Assembly (NCBI GenBank): GCA_947174625.1
Contig: CAMWJT010000002.1
Span: 1-23,146 of the forward strand
Reading direction: 5' to 3'
From: an uncultured Ruminococcus sp.
Lineage (GTDB): Bacteria; Bacillota; Clostridia; Oscillospirales; Ruminococcaceae
Length of the DNA: 23,146 bases
In this document: positions 6,651 to 15,397 of the stretch, in pieces
Layout of the letters: every line of letters begins with the position of its first letter
Numbering within the stretch: the stretch's first letter is position 1
Position numbers and translations under genes: made by a program
Notes under the pieces: model-generated
The model's database searches: none
Seen by the model: the letters and a program-made list of their open reading frames with translations, nothing else
What the model was told of the DNA's origin: nothing

Positions 6651-9600
6651 CTATCTCCTTGCTGAGAGCAACTGAATTTGTCCAAGTGCTGAGTTCATGC
6701 GGTCTGCTGTCGCTCCGACAAGTTTATTACCGTCCAGCATCAAAACTTGTCCATTCTCAATTGCCTGCAAAATTCTGTCCAATTTTTCAGATAAAATGCT
6801 ATTTGTTGCGATAGTCTGCATATCAGGCACTTGATATTGCTGTTGCTGTACCGGTAAACGCTCCGGAATGACAGCGGTTTCGTTTAACAAATTGTGTGCC
6901 ATCTGGCGAATTGCTCTAATTGGTTCGTTCTGATTTTCAGTTACACCGCCTGCAACACCATAGTCTAGCATTTCTCCTACATAAACCATTGTTTTGGCAG
7001 GCGAATGAATATCGAATGTATCATAAATTTGATTTAAAATATTATTGCAAAAATCAGAAGTATTTGATAAAATCCAACTTTGCAAGCTGTTCATGCCGTT
7101 CCACAAGCCAAGAACTAAGTTCCGTCCGACTTCAGTCATTTTATCTGGAAGTCCTCGTGCAATGTTTTCAACTGTATTCACCATATCCAATGTGGCAGAG
7201 CTAGCTTTTTGTTTCAGATTTTTGCCCCAATCAATGACATTGTTTACTGTGTTTGTCAGATGAACACCTAAATTTCCAGGGAGTTTTTCCGTGTAATTTA
7301 GAACGCCATTCAGAAACTGTTTTCCTGTATTTTGTGCTTGTTCTGCCATGCGGCTTGAAAAGTCAATCAGTTGATTCACAACAAGACCAGCGTTTTCATT
7401 GATACCGTTTGCAAATGTTGCCATCATGTCCGGTGCATAGGTGGAAAAGTCGGCAAGCTTGCCCTTTTCGGGTTCTGAAAAATGGAGATATTCCCAAATT
7501 CTTTCACCGATATTCTCTGCTGCCTTGGTGATTTCATTTTCACCGCCAAAAATGCCAGTGATAAAATTGTCAATCAGGTCAGCACCCCAGTCATATGCTC
7601 CGGAGATCATATTTTTAATGCCTTCGCCGATCTGATGGAACATATTCATTCCAGCATCCTGCAAATCCTGAAAATGTTCTGAAATTGCGCCGGTAATGCT
7701 TGTAATCAGCTGCGGAACAAACAGGATAATTTTCTGGATGATTTCAGCACCTTTTTCAATCAGACTTTCAAACAGTTCTGCACCTTTCTGCGCCATATCC
7801 GGCAATTTTTCGCCAATTGCAGTCAAAATTGCCATGACAATATCAGCTGTTGCGATGACTAGCTGAGAAGTCACATCCGGAATGCAGTCCAGCATAGCAG
7901 ACAGCAGGGTAAACGCAGAATCAAGGATTTTTTGCAGATTGTCTTCGGATGTGAAGAAATCAATCAGTTTTTCTACAATTTGTGGTAACGCTGTTGTCAG
8001 GGCTTCGAGAATTTGCGGTAAAGCATTCACAATCGCCATTAACAGTGCTGTTGCACTGTCAAGGACAACTGGGACGTTTCCTAAAAGTACATCAATGATG
8101 GTTGTGACAATGTCCGGAAGAACTGCTGCAAGTGCCGTTATCAAGTCTGGCAAAGCATCCAGAATTGCGCCAAACAGGTCAGTAGTGGCATTTAGTATTA
8201 TAGGAATTCCATCGTTTAGGAACTGCACAATTACTTTCAGCAGTTCAGGAATTAGTTCTGAAAGAATTGGTGTTAGTCCGGAAAGTAGCGACTGTACAGC
8301 AATTTTTAAGCTTGTCAGCAATGCTGGAAGATTTTTAGTGATAAGCCCTAGGATTGTTTTTAGAAGTTCTGGAAATTGCTTTGAAAATGCAGGAATCAGT
8401 TTTTGTGTGATGGTCTCAACAGCTTTTGCAAGTGTAGCGCCTAATTTCGGCAATTCATTTAGAAAAGTGCCTGCAAGAATTTCAACAAGTTTTTTGACAA
8501 TTCCTGCTAAATTCTTAATATTACTGAATGCTTTGGAAATAATCTGCTGTATGCTTTTTGACATCGCAGGAAGCATTTTCGGCAAAATATCTGTCAAGCC
8601 ATTTAGCAATGTCATTGCCATCTCACCGAAACCGCCAGCCATTTGCGGAAGATTCTCCATTAATGTCAGAAGAATGCTGTTTGCAACATTGGTAACCCCA
8701 GGCAGTAAGCCTTTGATTTCTGTCAGAATTGTGGAAACCAGTCTGCCGACTGCTGCACCCACTTCCTTATCAGCATCTTCTGCACCGCTGACAAGATGAT
8801 TGATAGCTGGCAGCATATCATCTGTGATTGTTTGCACGACATGGCGAAGCGGTTCATTTGCGCCATTGTAGATAGTAATCTCCAGATCAGAATAAGCACT
8901 CTGTAATTTGGTGATGTCGCCTTTCAGGTTGTCCAGCATGGTTTCGGACTGTAATGCAGCTGAACCATTTGCTTCTGCGATGCCGTCGTAGAATTTCTGA
9001 AGTTTGTCACCAGAAGTGACAACCATTTTATCAAATGCCGCTTGTCCCTGAATACCAAAGATAGCATCTTCCAGACTGTTGCGTCTTTCCTCTGTCAGCT
9101 GACTTAAAGCGTTATCCAGTTCGCCAACAACTACGTTGAAATCACGAGTATTGCCCTCTGCATCATAAGCACTAATACCCAATTCTTCTAGAGCTGCTTT
9201 TGCAGTATCTGTAGGAGAATACAGGTTTTTCATAGCGGCAGTTAATGCCGTTGCCGCACCTGCACCGACTTCCCCTTGTTCTGCAAGGCGAAGAAGGGAA
9301 ACCGTGACAGAATCTGCTTTCTGGTTATAAATATTTGCAGTAGCTGCTACACCAGAAAGACTTTGTCCCAGTTCTGGAACATTAGTAGCTGCTAATGTTG
9401 CACCTTTGGCTATTAAGTCAGCATAATAGGCAGATGCTTCGGCACTGTCTGCAAATTCCGCAGACTGCTTTTTAAAGCCCTTCATGCTTCCGGCAATATA
9501 CTTTGCTGCTTCTGCAATGGAAATGTTGCCGGCTTCTGCCTCATGCAGAACATTTTCTACCATTTCAATGGAGTTTTCTGCACTGTAGCCAGACATTAAC

Positions 9601-10814
9601 AGGATATTCAGACCGTCAGACGCCTGTGCGGCAGAAAAGGACGTAGCAGCTCCCATTTCCCTTGCTTTTTCCGTCAGCAAGTCCATCGTATAGGCTGCAC
9701 CTTCGACATTGTTCTGAATGTCACTGATAGAGAATCCCTGCGTTGCGGCTACTTGTGACATTGCCGCTTCAAAGGAAGCACCTGTATCCAGTGCGCCATC
9801 TGCAATCTGTTTCATCAGGTTAGCGGCATCGTTCAGCACGTTCAGAGCCAGATTGCCCATGAATGTGCCAACAGCTACAGCGGCGGCAGTAAAGCCATTT
9901 TCAGCATCTTTTGCGGAATCGCCTAATTTTTCTATGTTCTTAGCAGTCTTATTGGAATCGCTGGAAGTATCAACTAAAGTTTTATCGAATTTGTCGGCTG
10001 ATTTTTCAGCAGATTGTATCTTCTTATCTTCCTTGGCAATTTCACCAGACAGGGAACTGATCTGTTTGGCAAGTGCTTTGGCTTCTTTGGAGTTCGTACC
10101 ATATTGAGCCACAACATTGACATACTGCTGTTTTAATGCGCTGAGTTCTGATTTTTGGTCTTTGTATCGCTCCGTTAGTGTTTTTTCAGCCACTGTAATA
10201 CTTTCAGTGGCTTTTTCAGCTTCCTGCAACTTTACTTTTTCGTTCTGGTGTTCTGTAGATAATGTTTTGATTTGTGTAGCCAGGTTTTTGGCTTCTGTTG
10301 AATTTTTGCCTTCTGCAATGACAACATTCTTGTACTGATCCGTTAATTTGGAAAGTTCCTGCTCCTGCAAAGAAATCTTTGCTTTGAGCATATCCAGGGA
10401 AGAAGCTTCTTCCCCAGTTTTTACTTTGGCTTCTGCTAACTGCTTTGTGGTCTGCTGAATCGCTTTTTCATAACCCTGCATTGCATTGGCAGTATACTGG
10501 ATTTCACGTTGAAATGCACGATACTGCTCGGCTGTGATGTCCCCTTTATCAAATTGTGCCTGTACGGATGCTTGTGCTGCTTTCAGTATATCTAGTTTTT
10601 CTTTGGTAGCAGAAATCCGCTCAGTTAGAATCTGCTGTTTTTGTGCCAGCAGTTCTACCGCATTGGCATCCGGCTCTTTCAGCAGTTTATTGACTTCTGA
10701 AAGTTCCTTACCTAGACTTTTTGATTTGTTTTCAGCATCCTTGACGGCAGTTCCTAATTTTGTCGTATCCCCGCTGATTTGTATTGTCAGCCCTTTGATG
10801 GTCTGACTTGCCAT
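6651..10814 (-). CDS. Tail tape measure protein
   Basis: A 1387-residue protein that sets tail length and is ejected with the DNA. Residues about 15-300 are heptad-like coiled coil rich in K, E, Q and A. Residues about 345-680 match the TP901-type tape measure core (FEAAMSQVAATQGFS, GYSAENSIEMVENVL, ADSVTVSLLRLAEQG-like). Residues about 690-1010 hold a run of amphipathic to hydrophobic repeats with proline punctuation (LPDIVTTIIDVLLGNVPVVL, ALPQILEALTTALPQIVEKL), likely the membrane-active part. The C-terminus ends in a short helix. At the usual 1.5 angstrom per residue this predicts a tail of roughly 200 nm. AAGGGG lies 9 nt before the ATG. It directly follows the chaperone pair, as expected. 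Confidence 0.95.
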   Translation of the reverse strand: MASQTIKGLTIQISGDTTKLGTAVKDAENKSKSLGKELSEVNKLLKEPDANAVELLAQKQQILTERISATKEKLDILKAAQASVQAQFDKGDITAEQYRAFQREIQYTANAMQGYEKAIQQTTKQLAEAKVKTGEEASSLDMLKAKISLQEQELSKLTDQYKNVVIAEGKNSTEAKNLATQIKTLSTEHQNEKVKLQEAEKATESITVAEKTLTERYKDQKSELSALKQQYVNVVAQYGTNSKEAKALAKQISSLSGEIAKEDKKIQSAEKSADKFDKTLVDTSSDSNKTAKNIEKLGDSAKDAENGFTAAAVAVGTFMGNLALNVLNDAANLMKQIADGALDTGASFEAAMSQVAATQGFSISDIQNNVEGAAYTMDLLTEKAREMGAATSFSAAQASDGLNILLMSGYSAENSIEMVENVLHEAEAGNISIAEAAKYIAGSMKGFKKQSAEFADSAEASAYYADLIAKGATLAATNVPELGQSLSGVAATANIYNQKADSVTVSLLRLAEQGEVGAGAATALTAAMKNLYSPTDTAKAALEELGISAYDAEGNTRDFNVVVGELDNALSQLTEERRNSLEDAIFGIQGQAAFDKMVVTSGDKLQKFYDGIAEANGSAALQSETMLDNLKGDITKLQSAYSDLEITIYNGANEPLRHVVQTITDDMLPAINHLVSGAEDADKEVGAAVGRLVSTILTEIKGLLPGVTNVANSILLTLMENLPQMAGGFGEMAMTLLNGLTDILPKMLPAMSKSIQQIISKAFSNIKNLAGIVKKLVEILAGTFLNELPKLGATLAKAVETITQKLIPAFSKQFPELLKTILGLITKNLPALLTSLKIAVQSLLSGLTPILSELIPELLKVIVQFLNDGIPIILNATTDLFGAILDALPDLITALAAVLPDIVTTIIDVLLGNVPVVLDSATALLMAIVNALPQILEALTTALPQIVEKLIDFFTSEDNLQKILDSAFTLLSAMLDCIPDVTSQLVIATADIVMAILTAIGEKLPDMAQKGAELFESLIEKGAEIIQKIILFVPQLITSITGAISEHFQDLQDAGMNMFHQIGEGIKNMISGAYDWGADLIDNFITGIFGGENEITKAAENIGERIWEYLHFSEPEKGKLADFSTYAPDMMATFANGINENAGLVVNQLIDFSSRMAEQAQNTGKQFLNGVLNYTEKLPGNLGVHLTNTVNNVIDWGKNLKQKASSATLDMVNTVENIARGLPDKMTEVGRNLVLGLWNGMNSLQSWILSNTSDFCNNILNQIYDTFDIHSPAKTMVYVGEMLDYGVAGGVTENQNEPIRAIRQMAHNLLNETAVIPERLPVQQQQYQVPDMQTIATNSILSEKLDRILQAIENGQVLMLDGNKLVGATADRMNSALGQIQLLSARR

Positions 10815-10819
10815 CCAAA

Positions 10820-11098
10820 TTACCCCTTTTTCAGCTTTTGACGTAGTGACTTTCTGTCAGGTTCAGTGCGTTCCATGCGCCATGCATTATCCAGATATTC
10901 ACGTCCTGTTTCTGTCTGTTCCAAACGACGTATATATGCGTCTTTTCGCCATGTCAGATATTGCAGAAAATTCAGCTCTCCGATTTGCAGAAAGTTAAGT
11001 CCTGTGTATTCTACTACAAGCTGCTTCCAGAATGTGATGACTGTATATTGATAGCTGTGTGTTTCCGCATTATCCTGAATGTATGGATAATACGGCAA
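10820..11098 (-). CDS. Tail assembly chaperone, second frame (gpT analogue)
   Basis: A 92-codon frame that, taken alone, would start at TTG with no ribosome binding site. It is open back through the stop of the upstream gene and lies in its -1 frame, where a slippery heptamer precedes that stop. It is therefore most likely translated only as the C-terminal part of a fusion (about 206 residues in all), like lambda gpGT. The content (FWKQLVVEYTGLNFLQIGEL, YLTWRKDAYIRRL) is helical and aromatic-rich, typical of this role. The fusion product would bind tape measure and major tail protein during tail assembly and be absent from virions. Confidence 0.85.
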   Translation of the reverse strand: MPYYPYIQDNAETHSYQYTVITFWKQLVVEYTGLNFLQIGELNFLQYLTWRKDAYIRRLEQTETGREYLDNAWRMERTEPDRKSLRQKLKKG

Positions 11099-11100
11099 CG

Positions 11101-11442
11101 TTAGTTTTTTGCCGATTTAATTTCTGTCAAAAATTCCATATATGCAAATACGAAAGCACTGACATGCTCATACAGCAGACAGTCTTTTAGTTCCTCTGCT
11201 GTGACTTTCCGGAATTCTTTATTGCAGCTCATGATGTCCGCAATTATCTGATAGAGCTCGTTGATCGTGCTTTTATTTTTTTCCTTGAAAATTTTGTCGA
11301 TCTTTTCTGCATTGGTACTCAATTTCTCAATGAGGGAAACTTTCGGAACTGTCAGTGTTAGACGAGTTTTCTCCTGATTCGGCAGCGTGATGCCCATGGT
11401 TATCTGTTCTATGGAATTAAAGTCAAAATCAAAATTTCTCAT
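11101..11442 (-). CDS. Tail assembly chaperone, first frame (gpG analogue)
   Basis: A 113-residue protein between the major tail protein and the tape measure protein, the standard place for the abundant tail chaperone. An N-terminal beta part (MRNFDFDFNSIEQ, LTLTVPKVSLIEKL) is followed by helices (EKIDKIFKEKNKS, FVFAYMEFLTEIK). GGAGG precedes the ATG. The last sense codons GCA-AAA-AAC before TAA form a -1 slippery site that would fuse this protein to the following frame. Family membership is inferred from position, length and the frameshift. Confidence 0.85.
   Translation of the reverse strand: MRNFDFDFNSIEQITMGITLPNQEKTRLTLTVPKVSLIEKLSTNAEKIDKIFKEKNKSTINELYQIIADIMSCNKEFRKVTAEELKDCLLYEHVSAFVFAYMEFLTEIKSAKN
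11104..11110 (-). promoter_or_regulatory. -1 ribosomal slippery heptamer A-AAA-AAC
   Basis: On the minus strand the zero-frame codons are GCA AAA AAC TAA. Slipping back one base gives AAA then CTA ACG TTG CCG, which runs directly into the second chaperone frame. Position (end of the gpG gene) and heptamer type are those of programmed -1 frameshifts in long-tailed phages. Confidence 0.85.
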
Positions 11443-11462
11443 GATTATAATCCTCCCTGCGA

Positions 11463-12041
11463 TTAAGCAGCTGTGCCTGTGCCAATTTCTTCAAACATCA
11501 GAATCAGAGTGCCATCCTCATCGTGTGGAATTGCTGTAAACTCTGGCTCTACTTTTGTGCCGGCATCCGTCGCAAAAGCCAGTGTTGCCCCTGCGGTATT
11601 TCTGCCGACAATGACAATCCATAAATCGCCGTCTTTTTTGTCCTCGTGATGGAAAATAACGACATAATATCCGCCCTGTGCATTACCAACACCGCCGATT
11701 TTGGTGATTCGCACGCCATCCTGTTCTGTGATTTTACAGCGGTCAATCAGTTTTTTCAGCGTCTCACCATTCCACGTGATTAAGCCCATCTTTAAGACGG
11801 CTGTTTCATCGGTTGTGACCACTTTGCGGACAATGCCGAAATCATCCTTTTCTTCGGTTGTTTCTTCCGAATATTCCAGGGTTGCACCGCCTTTGATATG
11901 TCCTAAAAGGTTATCCGCAATGCAGTACGATCTGATGGCGTTCAGTGAACCAGGAATAGTATCCGTGTATGATGTGAGATACACATGACCGCTCCCCAGT
12001 GTAATGTTATCTTTTTTTCTCTTTGCTGCTACATTAGGCAT
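11463..12041 (-). CDS. Major tail protein
   Basis: A 192-residue, beta-rich protein expected to form the tail tube. It begins with a basic stretch (MPNVAAKRKKDN) followed by LGSGHVYLTSY, and includes a tube-protein-like segment (GGATLEYSEETTEEKDDFGI) and alternating strands to the end (DEDGTLILMFEEIGTG). Its length and place, directly before the chaperone pair and after the tail completion gene, are characteristic. No extra Ig-like C-terminal domain is present. Confidence 0.85.
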   Translation of the reverse strand: MPNVAAKRKKDNITLGSGHVYLTSYTDTIPGSLNAIRSYCIADNLLGHIKGGATLEYSEETTEEKDDFGIVRKVVTTDETAVLKMGLITWNGETLKKLIDRCKITEQDGVRITKIGGVGNAQGGYYVVIFHHEDKKDGDLWIVIVGRNTAGATLAFATDAGTKVEPEFTAIPHDEDGTLILMFEEIGTGTAA

Positions 12042-12044
12042 AAA

Positions 12045-12362
12045 TTATACTCTCCTTTTTTCGTAATAATCAAATTCGTAGATAACCTGATAACGCTGTA
12101 CGTCCTGTATCCAGAACCTGTCCTGCTTCTCCCACTGCGTACCAGTATCAGAGATTGCTTGCTCCAAAGCCTGTTCAGCGTTATCGTCTGGCGCAGGTTC
12201 GTACACTTCAATTGTAATCTGATGATGATAGATCGCTACCAGGTTGTCACCGCCGAGCGTTTCAATATCATCTGTATAAACGGCATATGTTCCGGATGGC
12301 GGTTTCAAAAATCTTGCTTTCCGGAACTGAATGCCCGAATTTCTCAGAATATCAGTTACCAT
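12045..12362 (-). CDS. Tail completion / tail terminator-like protein
   Basis: A 105-residue protein encoded directly before the major tail protein, overlapping the previous gene by 11 bp. The pattern (SGTYAVYTDDIETLGGDN, then HHQITIEVYEP and a short acidic helix EQALEQAISD) resembles the small alpha/beta tail terminator proteins (lambda gpU-like, phage minor capsid/neck families) that cap the tail and join it to the head. The call rests mainly on gene order and fold impression. Confidence 0.72.
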   Translation of the reverse strand: MVTDILRNSGIQFRKARFLKPPSGTYAVYTDDIETLGGDNLVAIYHHQITIEVYEPAPDDNAEQALEQAISDTGTQWEKQDRFWIQDVQRYQVIYEFDYYEKRRV

Positions 12363-12759
12363 CTTTGACCGCCTTCTTTACATTTTCTTCAAATTCTGGT
12401 AATATTTTGTCGCAAGCATCCTTCAGAAACGGATCGCCGTCATAATGTTCGCCGTTTGGCATGGGGTGACCATTCACAAGCAGATGTGTCAGACGATGAC
12501 ACGGGGCTTTTACATACCATGTATAAGTAGAAACTCCGATTCTGCTCTTTTCTTTCTTACTTGCGATACAATTGACAAAATGCCGCCCGTGGTGCTTTGC
12601 ATTGAATGATGCTGTATCTTTTGTGATGCGGACAAGTTCCTTTGCGGCTTTGGCAGCGCATTTGTCCACTTTTGTCTCTACACTTTTTTGATATAGTTCC
12701 AGTTGCTCCGAAATTGCATCGCCAATAGCTTCAGGACGGATTACCAGGTTATTGCTCAT
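12352..12759 (-). CDS. HK97 gp10-like neck/tail protein
   Basis: A 135-residue protein starting MSNNLVIRPEAIGDAI. The frame is open further upstream, but GGGG about 7 nt before the ATG at 12759 marks this start, giving an 11-bp overlap with the preceding gene. Helical N-terminus with many lysines (VDKCAAKAAKELVRITKD), then GRHFVNCIA, TWYVKAPCHRLTHLLVNGH and PFLKDACDKILPEFEENVKK. The L-x-x-G-H-P block and terminal helix are typical of the HK97-gp10 / putative tail-component family that acts at the head-tail junction. Confidence 0.82.
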   Translation of the reverse strand: MSNNLVIRPEAIGDAISEQLELYQKSVETKVDKCAAKAAKELVRITKDTASFNAKHHGRHFVNCIASKKEKSRIGVSTYTWYVKAPCHRLTHLLVNGHPMPNGEHYDGDPFLKDACDKILPEFEENVKKAVKDGN

Positions 12760-13063
12760 ACAATTTCCCCACAATCCTGACAGTTCTGTGCTGTTCCAGA
12801 TAATCATCGTAGTCTATGACCTGAAATGTGTGTCCCCTGTAGATGATCCGGTACAGCTCCGGTTGATAACGAATTTCTTCCAGTGCCTGACAATACCGGA
12901 AATCGAAATTCAGCCTTGCAGGAAATTGATCCGCACCGGCGGCAAAGCTTTGACTGCCGCCGGTCTTGTTCACTCTTGCATGGAAAGAACGATCACCAAC
13001 ATTTTCCCAGTATTCTGTATCTTCATTCTGCTTCTGAATGCTAACTGGTTTGTCATATATCAT
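12749..13063 (-). CDS. Head closure / head-tail joining protein
   Basis: A 104-residue beta-barrel-like protein: MIYDKPVSIQKQNEDTEYWE, later SFHARVNKTGG, and a closing strand pair IIYRGHTFQVIDYDDY typical of the phage head-tail joining (SPP1 gp16/HK97 gp7-type) family. It seals the connector after packaging. Its ATG overlaps the preceding TGA by 4 bp (ATGA), implying coupled translation. Confidence 0.82.
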   Translation of the reverse strand: MIYDKPVSIQKQNEDTEYWENVGDRSFHARVNKTGGSQSFAAGADQFPARLNFDFRYCQALEEIRYQPELYRIIYRGHTFQVIDYDDYLEQHRTVRIVGKLYEQ

Positions 13064-13380
13064 ACCAATTCTTCCTTTTTTCGTCTGAGTTCCAGTTTGA
13101 GCTGTAGTTCCAAAGTCTGAATCTGATAACGCTGGGCATTGGCTGATTTGGTGTTGGATGATAACTGTAAATATCTTTCGTTATAGGCATCTGCCGTATA
13201 GAGTTTTTGCAGATGTTTCAGACGTGGGTCATCGGGGAAATACTGAAATACATCATCCCCGATTGCACCCTTTAATACGGCATCCGCCATAGAAATTGCA
13301 TCATTCACATTTGCAGTTATCATTTCATCAGCATAATCAATTCCGAGAAAATACAGTGCTTCTTCTGTCGTTAATGCCAT
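13060..13380 (-). CDS. Head-tail connector (gp6-like adaptor)
   Basis: A 106-residue all-helical protein (EEALYFLGIDYADEMITANV, then MADAVLKGAIGDDVFQYFPD and a long charged C-terminal helix) matching the gp6-like/gp15-like DNA-packaging adaptor that sits under the portal. It follows the major capsid gene by 9 bp and overlaps the head closure gene by 4 bp, the standard order of HK97-type phages. Confidence 0.85.
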   Translation of the reverse strand: MALTTEEALYFLGIDYADEMITANVNDAISMADAVLKGAIGDDVFQYFPDDPRLKHLQKLYTADAYNERYLQLSSNTKSANAQRYQIQTLELQLKLELRRKKEELV

Positions 13381-13389
13381 ATGTCTCTA

Positions 13390-14700
13390 TCAGTTATAAG
13401 CATCAAGCTTCAGCCTGCAATTGACATATGCTTGACTGTCCTTGATTTTCACATCTAAACGTTCCAACGCACGGATCAGAGTCAGATCCTCCTCATAAGC
13501 ATTCAGCTGATCATCCCCAGAACCGACAGCGGCAATGTCAGACAATTTGAGCTGCAATGTCTTACGATCAAAGAGCTTGACGGCTTCTTTGATGTCGCCT
13601 GTAATCATCGGAACAAGCAGCGCAGAAACAACATAGTAATTGCTTGTTTTCGGGTTGCCAGCAGGATTTTCGACTTTTGTGTACTTGTACGGAGATTCTG
13701 CTGTACCAGATCCCGAACGTGTGTAGTACGTTGTGTCAACCTTGACCGTTGTATCTTCTGTAGCAGAGTATTCGTTTTCCGTGGGCAAGTCCATGTTCGG
13801 GACAACGATCAGCGGAATCAGTTTTGTACCGATTGCCAGACGGTTAGGAAGCACCCCTGTAGGATCAGATTTCAGCAAATATCTGCCCTCACTGTCTTTG
13901 AGTGTGTCAAGCCAGAACAAGCCATCATCATTGGTAATAATGCTGGAAGTATCAGCAAAAGCCTGACCGAGCGTTACAATAATCTCATGCTTCAGCTCGT
14001 CCAGCGATGTAAACGTTGTGATTTCTTTGGTGTTCAGTGCTTCCAGAATCAAATAGTTATCGGTTACTCTGCTGGTGTCGCCGAGCCATTCTACTAAAAT
14101 TTTGTTGATATTGGCATCAGAATCCGCTAACAGTTCATTGGTAACAGGCAGATAACCGCCGTATTTAGCGACATCATATGTCATAATCTCAAACTGTGGA
14201 GTTGTTCTTTTTCCAAATTTGCTGCCTTCACCGATTTTAGAAAAAGGACTCTGCTGTGCACGTTTCTGAAATGTTCTTCTTCCGCTTTTGGTTGTAACGT
14301 TTTCTACGTCTACCAATTTACGGAGGGAGAATTTTGCATCACGGTACTGTTCCACTTTTGTACGGATATCTTCCGGCACGGTATAGCCGCCATCGGCTGG
14401 CGTAGATTCATTTGCGTTTTTATGAATCGGAAATCCTGCACGGAATGCATCTGCAAAAGCCTTTTCAGAAGTGCTTACAGGCTGTGGGATCTGATTCATT
14501 TTTTCAGCAGCTTCCTTTTTTTCACGCTGGATCAGCTTTTCGTATACATTTTTCTCTTTTTCCAGGCTTTCTGCTTTGTCAAGTTCCTGGGTTGCTTTTT
14601 CGATGTCCTTGTTTTCCTGAGATAAGTATTCCTTAGCTTTCTCAGATGCTGCAAGAATCAGCATATTCAGTTCTGTGATTTTTTTTACATAATCTTTCAC
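13390..14700 (-). CDS. Major capsid protein (HK97 fold) with a surface-type insertion
   Basis: A 436-residue HK97-fold capsid protein. Residues about 1-80 are charged coiled coil, the delta scaffold expected to be removed by the prohead protease. The mature shell begins near 100 (GGYTVPEDIRTKVEQYRD), followed by LRKLVDVENVTTKSG, the E-loop region and the spine helix. Residues about 308-357 are an extra block (EYSATEDTTVKVDTTYYTRS to NPKTSNYYVV) between PNMDLPT and LLVPMITGDIKEA. This block resembles repeats seen in surface proteins of Firmicutes phages and probably projects from the capsid. The start is GTG with GAGG at 8 nt. No separate scaffold gene is present. Confidence 0.93.
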   Translation of the reverse strand: MKDYVKKITELNMLILAASEKAKEYLSQENKDIEKATQELDKAESLEKEKNVYEKLIQREKKEAAEKMNQIPQPVSTSEKAFADAFRAGFPIHKNANESTPADGGYTVPEDIRTKVEQYRDAKFSLRKLVDVENVTTKSGRRTFQKRAQQSPFSKIGEGSKFGKRTTPQFEIMTYDVAKYGGYLPVTNELLADSDANINKILVEWLGDTSRVTDNYLILEALNTKEITTFTSLDELKHEIIVTLGQAFADTSSIITNDDGLFWLDTLKDSEGRYLLKSDPTGVLPNRLAIGTKLIPLIVVPNMDLPTENEYSATEDTTVKVDTTYYTRSGSGTAESPYKYTKVENPAGNPKTSNYYVVSALLVPMITGDIKEAVKLFDRKTLQLKLSDIAAVGSGDDQLNAYEEDLTLIRALERLDVKIKDSQAYVNCRLKLDAYN

Positions 14701-14710
14701 TCTGTCAACC

Positions 14711-15397
14711 TCACATTCTGGATTTCAGCAGATGTAATCTGATTTTCTGCTGTAATTCTTCAATTTCGCTTGTTTCTGGTTCGTAAGCCTTTGCAATGCC
14801 TGCGTTTCTTTGCGCTGGAATTGCCACAAGGGAAAATTCGTAAGCATCTGCAATACCATCCAACACAAAATGGCACTGCTTTCCATCATAGACTTTGCCT
14901 GGACGATGAGAACAATAACTCTCAAGAGAATTTTTTCCACAAATTGAACAGCTCCGGCTGTTGATAGAGCAGGAAATGCTTCCTTCTTTGCGAATACCGC
15001 CCGAAATTTCAGCAATCATGTCAGCATTGCTGGATGTTTTCACCATGTAGCAGAAAGCCATCAGCTGTTTGTAAGACGTTCCGTAGCCTGTCAGCTGTCC
15101 AGTGTCAACAACTTCTGCGGAATAAATCCGTGCTACCTGATTATCAGCATCAGGCACATGATTCTTGATGACCGTTCTTCCTACAATCAATTTCGCCAAT
15201 TTTTCTAAAGAATCATCTGAGAATCGTTCCCAGGTACGGTCAACTTCATTATCACACAGCACAGCTTTGAAAGTGAAGATCTGTTCCACTGTAAGCGGCG
15301 TTAATGCAAACTGATTGATTTGTGCAAGTGCTTCATCCGTGACAACTCCAGAACTAATCAGCGTATTTTTCTGAATCATTTTCACTTTTTTCACCAT
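14711..15397 (-). CDS. Prohead protease (HK97/U35-like) with Cys/His cluster
   Basis: A 228-residue protein expected to mature the capsid. H80 in GRTVIKNHVPDADNQVARI and the serines of KEGSISCSI (140-144) lie where the His/Ser catalytic residues of U35-type proteases occur. EFSLVAIPAQRNAGIAK near 187-203 is the conserved closing motif. Between them are C150-x-x-C153, C162-x-H164 and C175, a probable metal-binding knuckle (inference). It overlaps the portal gene by 44 bp. The start is uncertain: the ATG at 15397 lies almost on top of its GGAAGG, and later in-frame GTG/ATG codons (M7) are possible. Confidence 0.85.
   Translation of the reverse strand: MVKKVKMIQKNTLISSGVVTDEALAQINQFALTPLTVEQIFTFKAVLCDNEVDRTWERFSDDSLEKLAKLIVGRTVIKNHVPDADNQVARIYSAEVVDTGQLTGYGTSYKQLMAFCYMVKTSSNADMIAEISGGIRKEGSISCSINSRSCSICGKNSLESYCSHRPGKVYDGKQCHFVLDGIADAYEFSLVAIPAQRNAGIAKAYEPETSEIEELQQKIRLHLLKSRM

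Noticed and set aside
7882..8799. A 305-codon open frame on the plus strand
   Set aside because: It lies wholly antisense to the tape measure gene. The serine/isoleucine-rich content mirrors the repetitive opposite strand, and there is no ribosome site or family resemblance.
9718..10338. Plus-strand open frames of 129 and 73 codons
   Set aside because: Both are antisense to the coiled-coil part of the tape measure gene, whose biased codons leave the opposite frames open.
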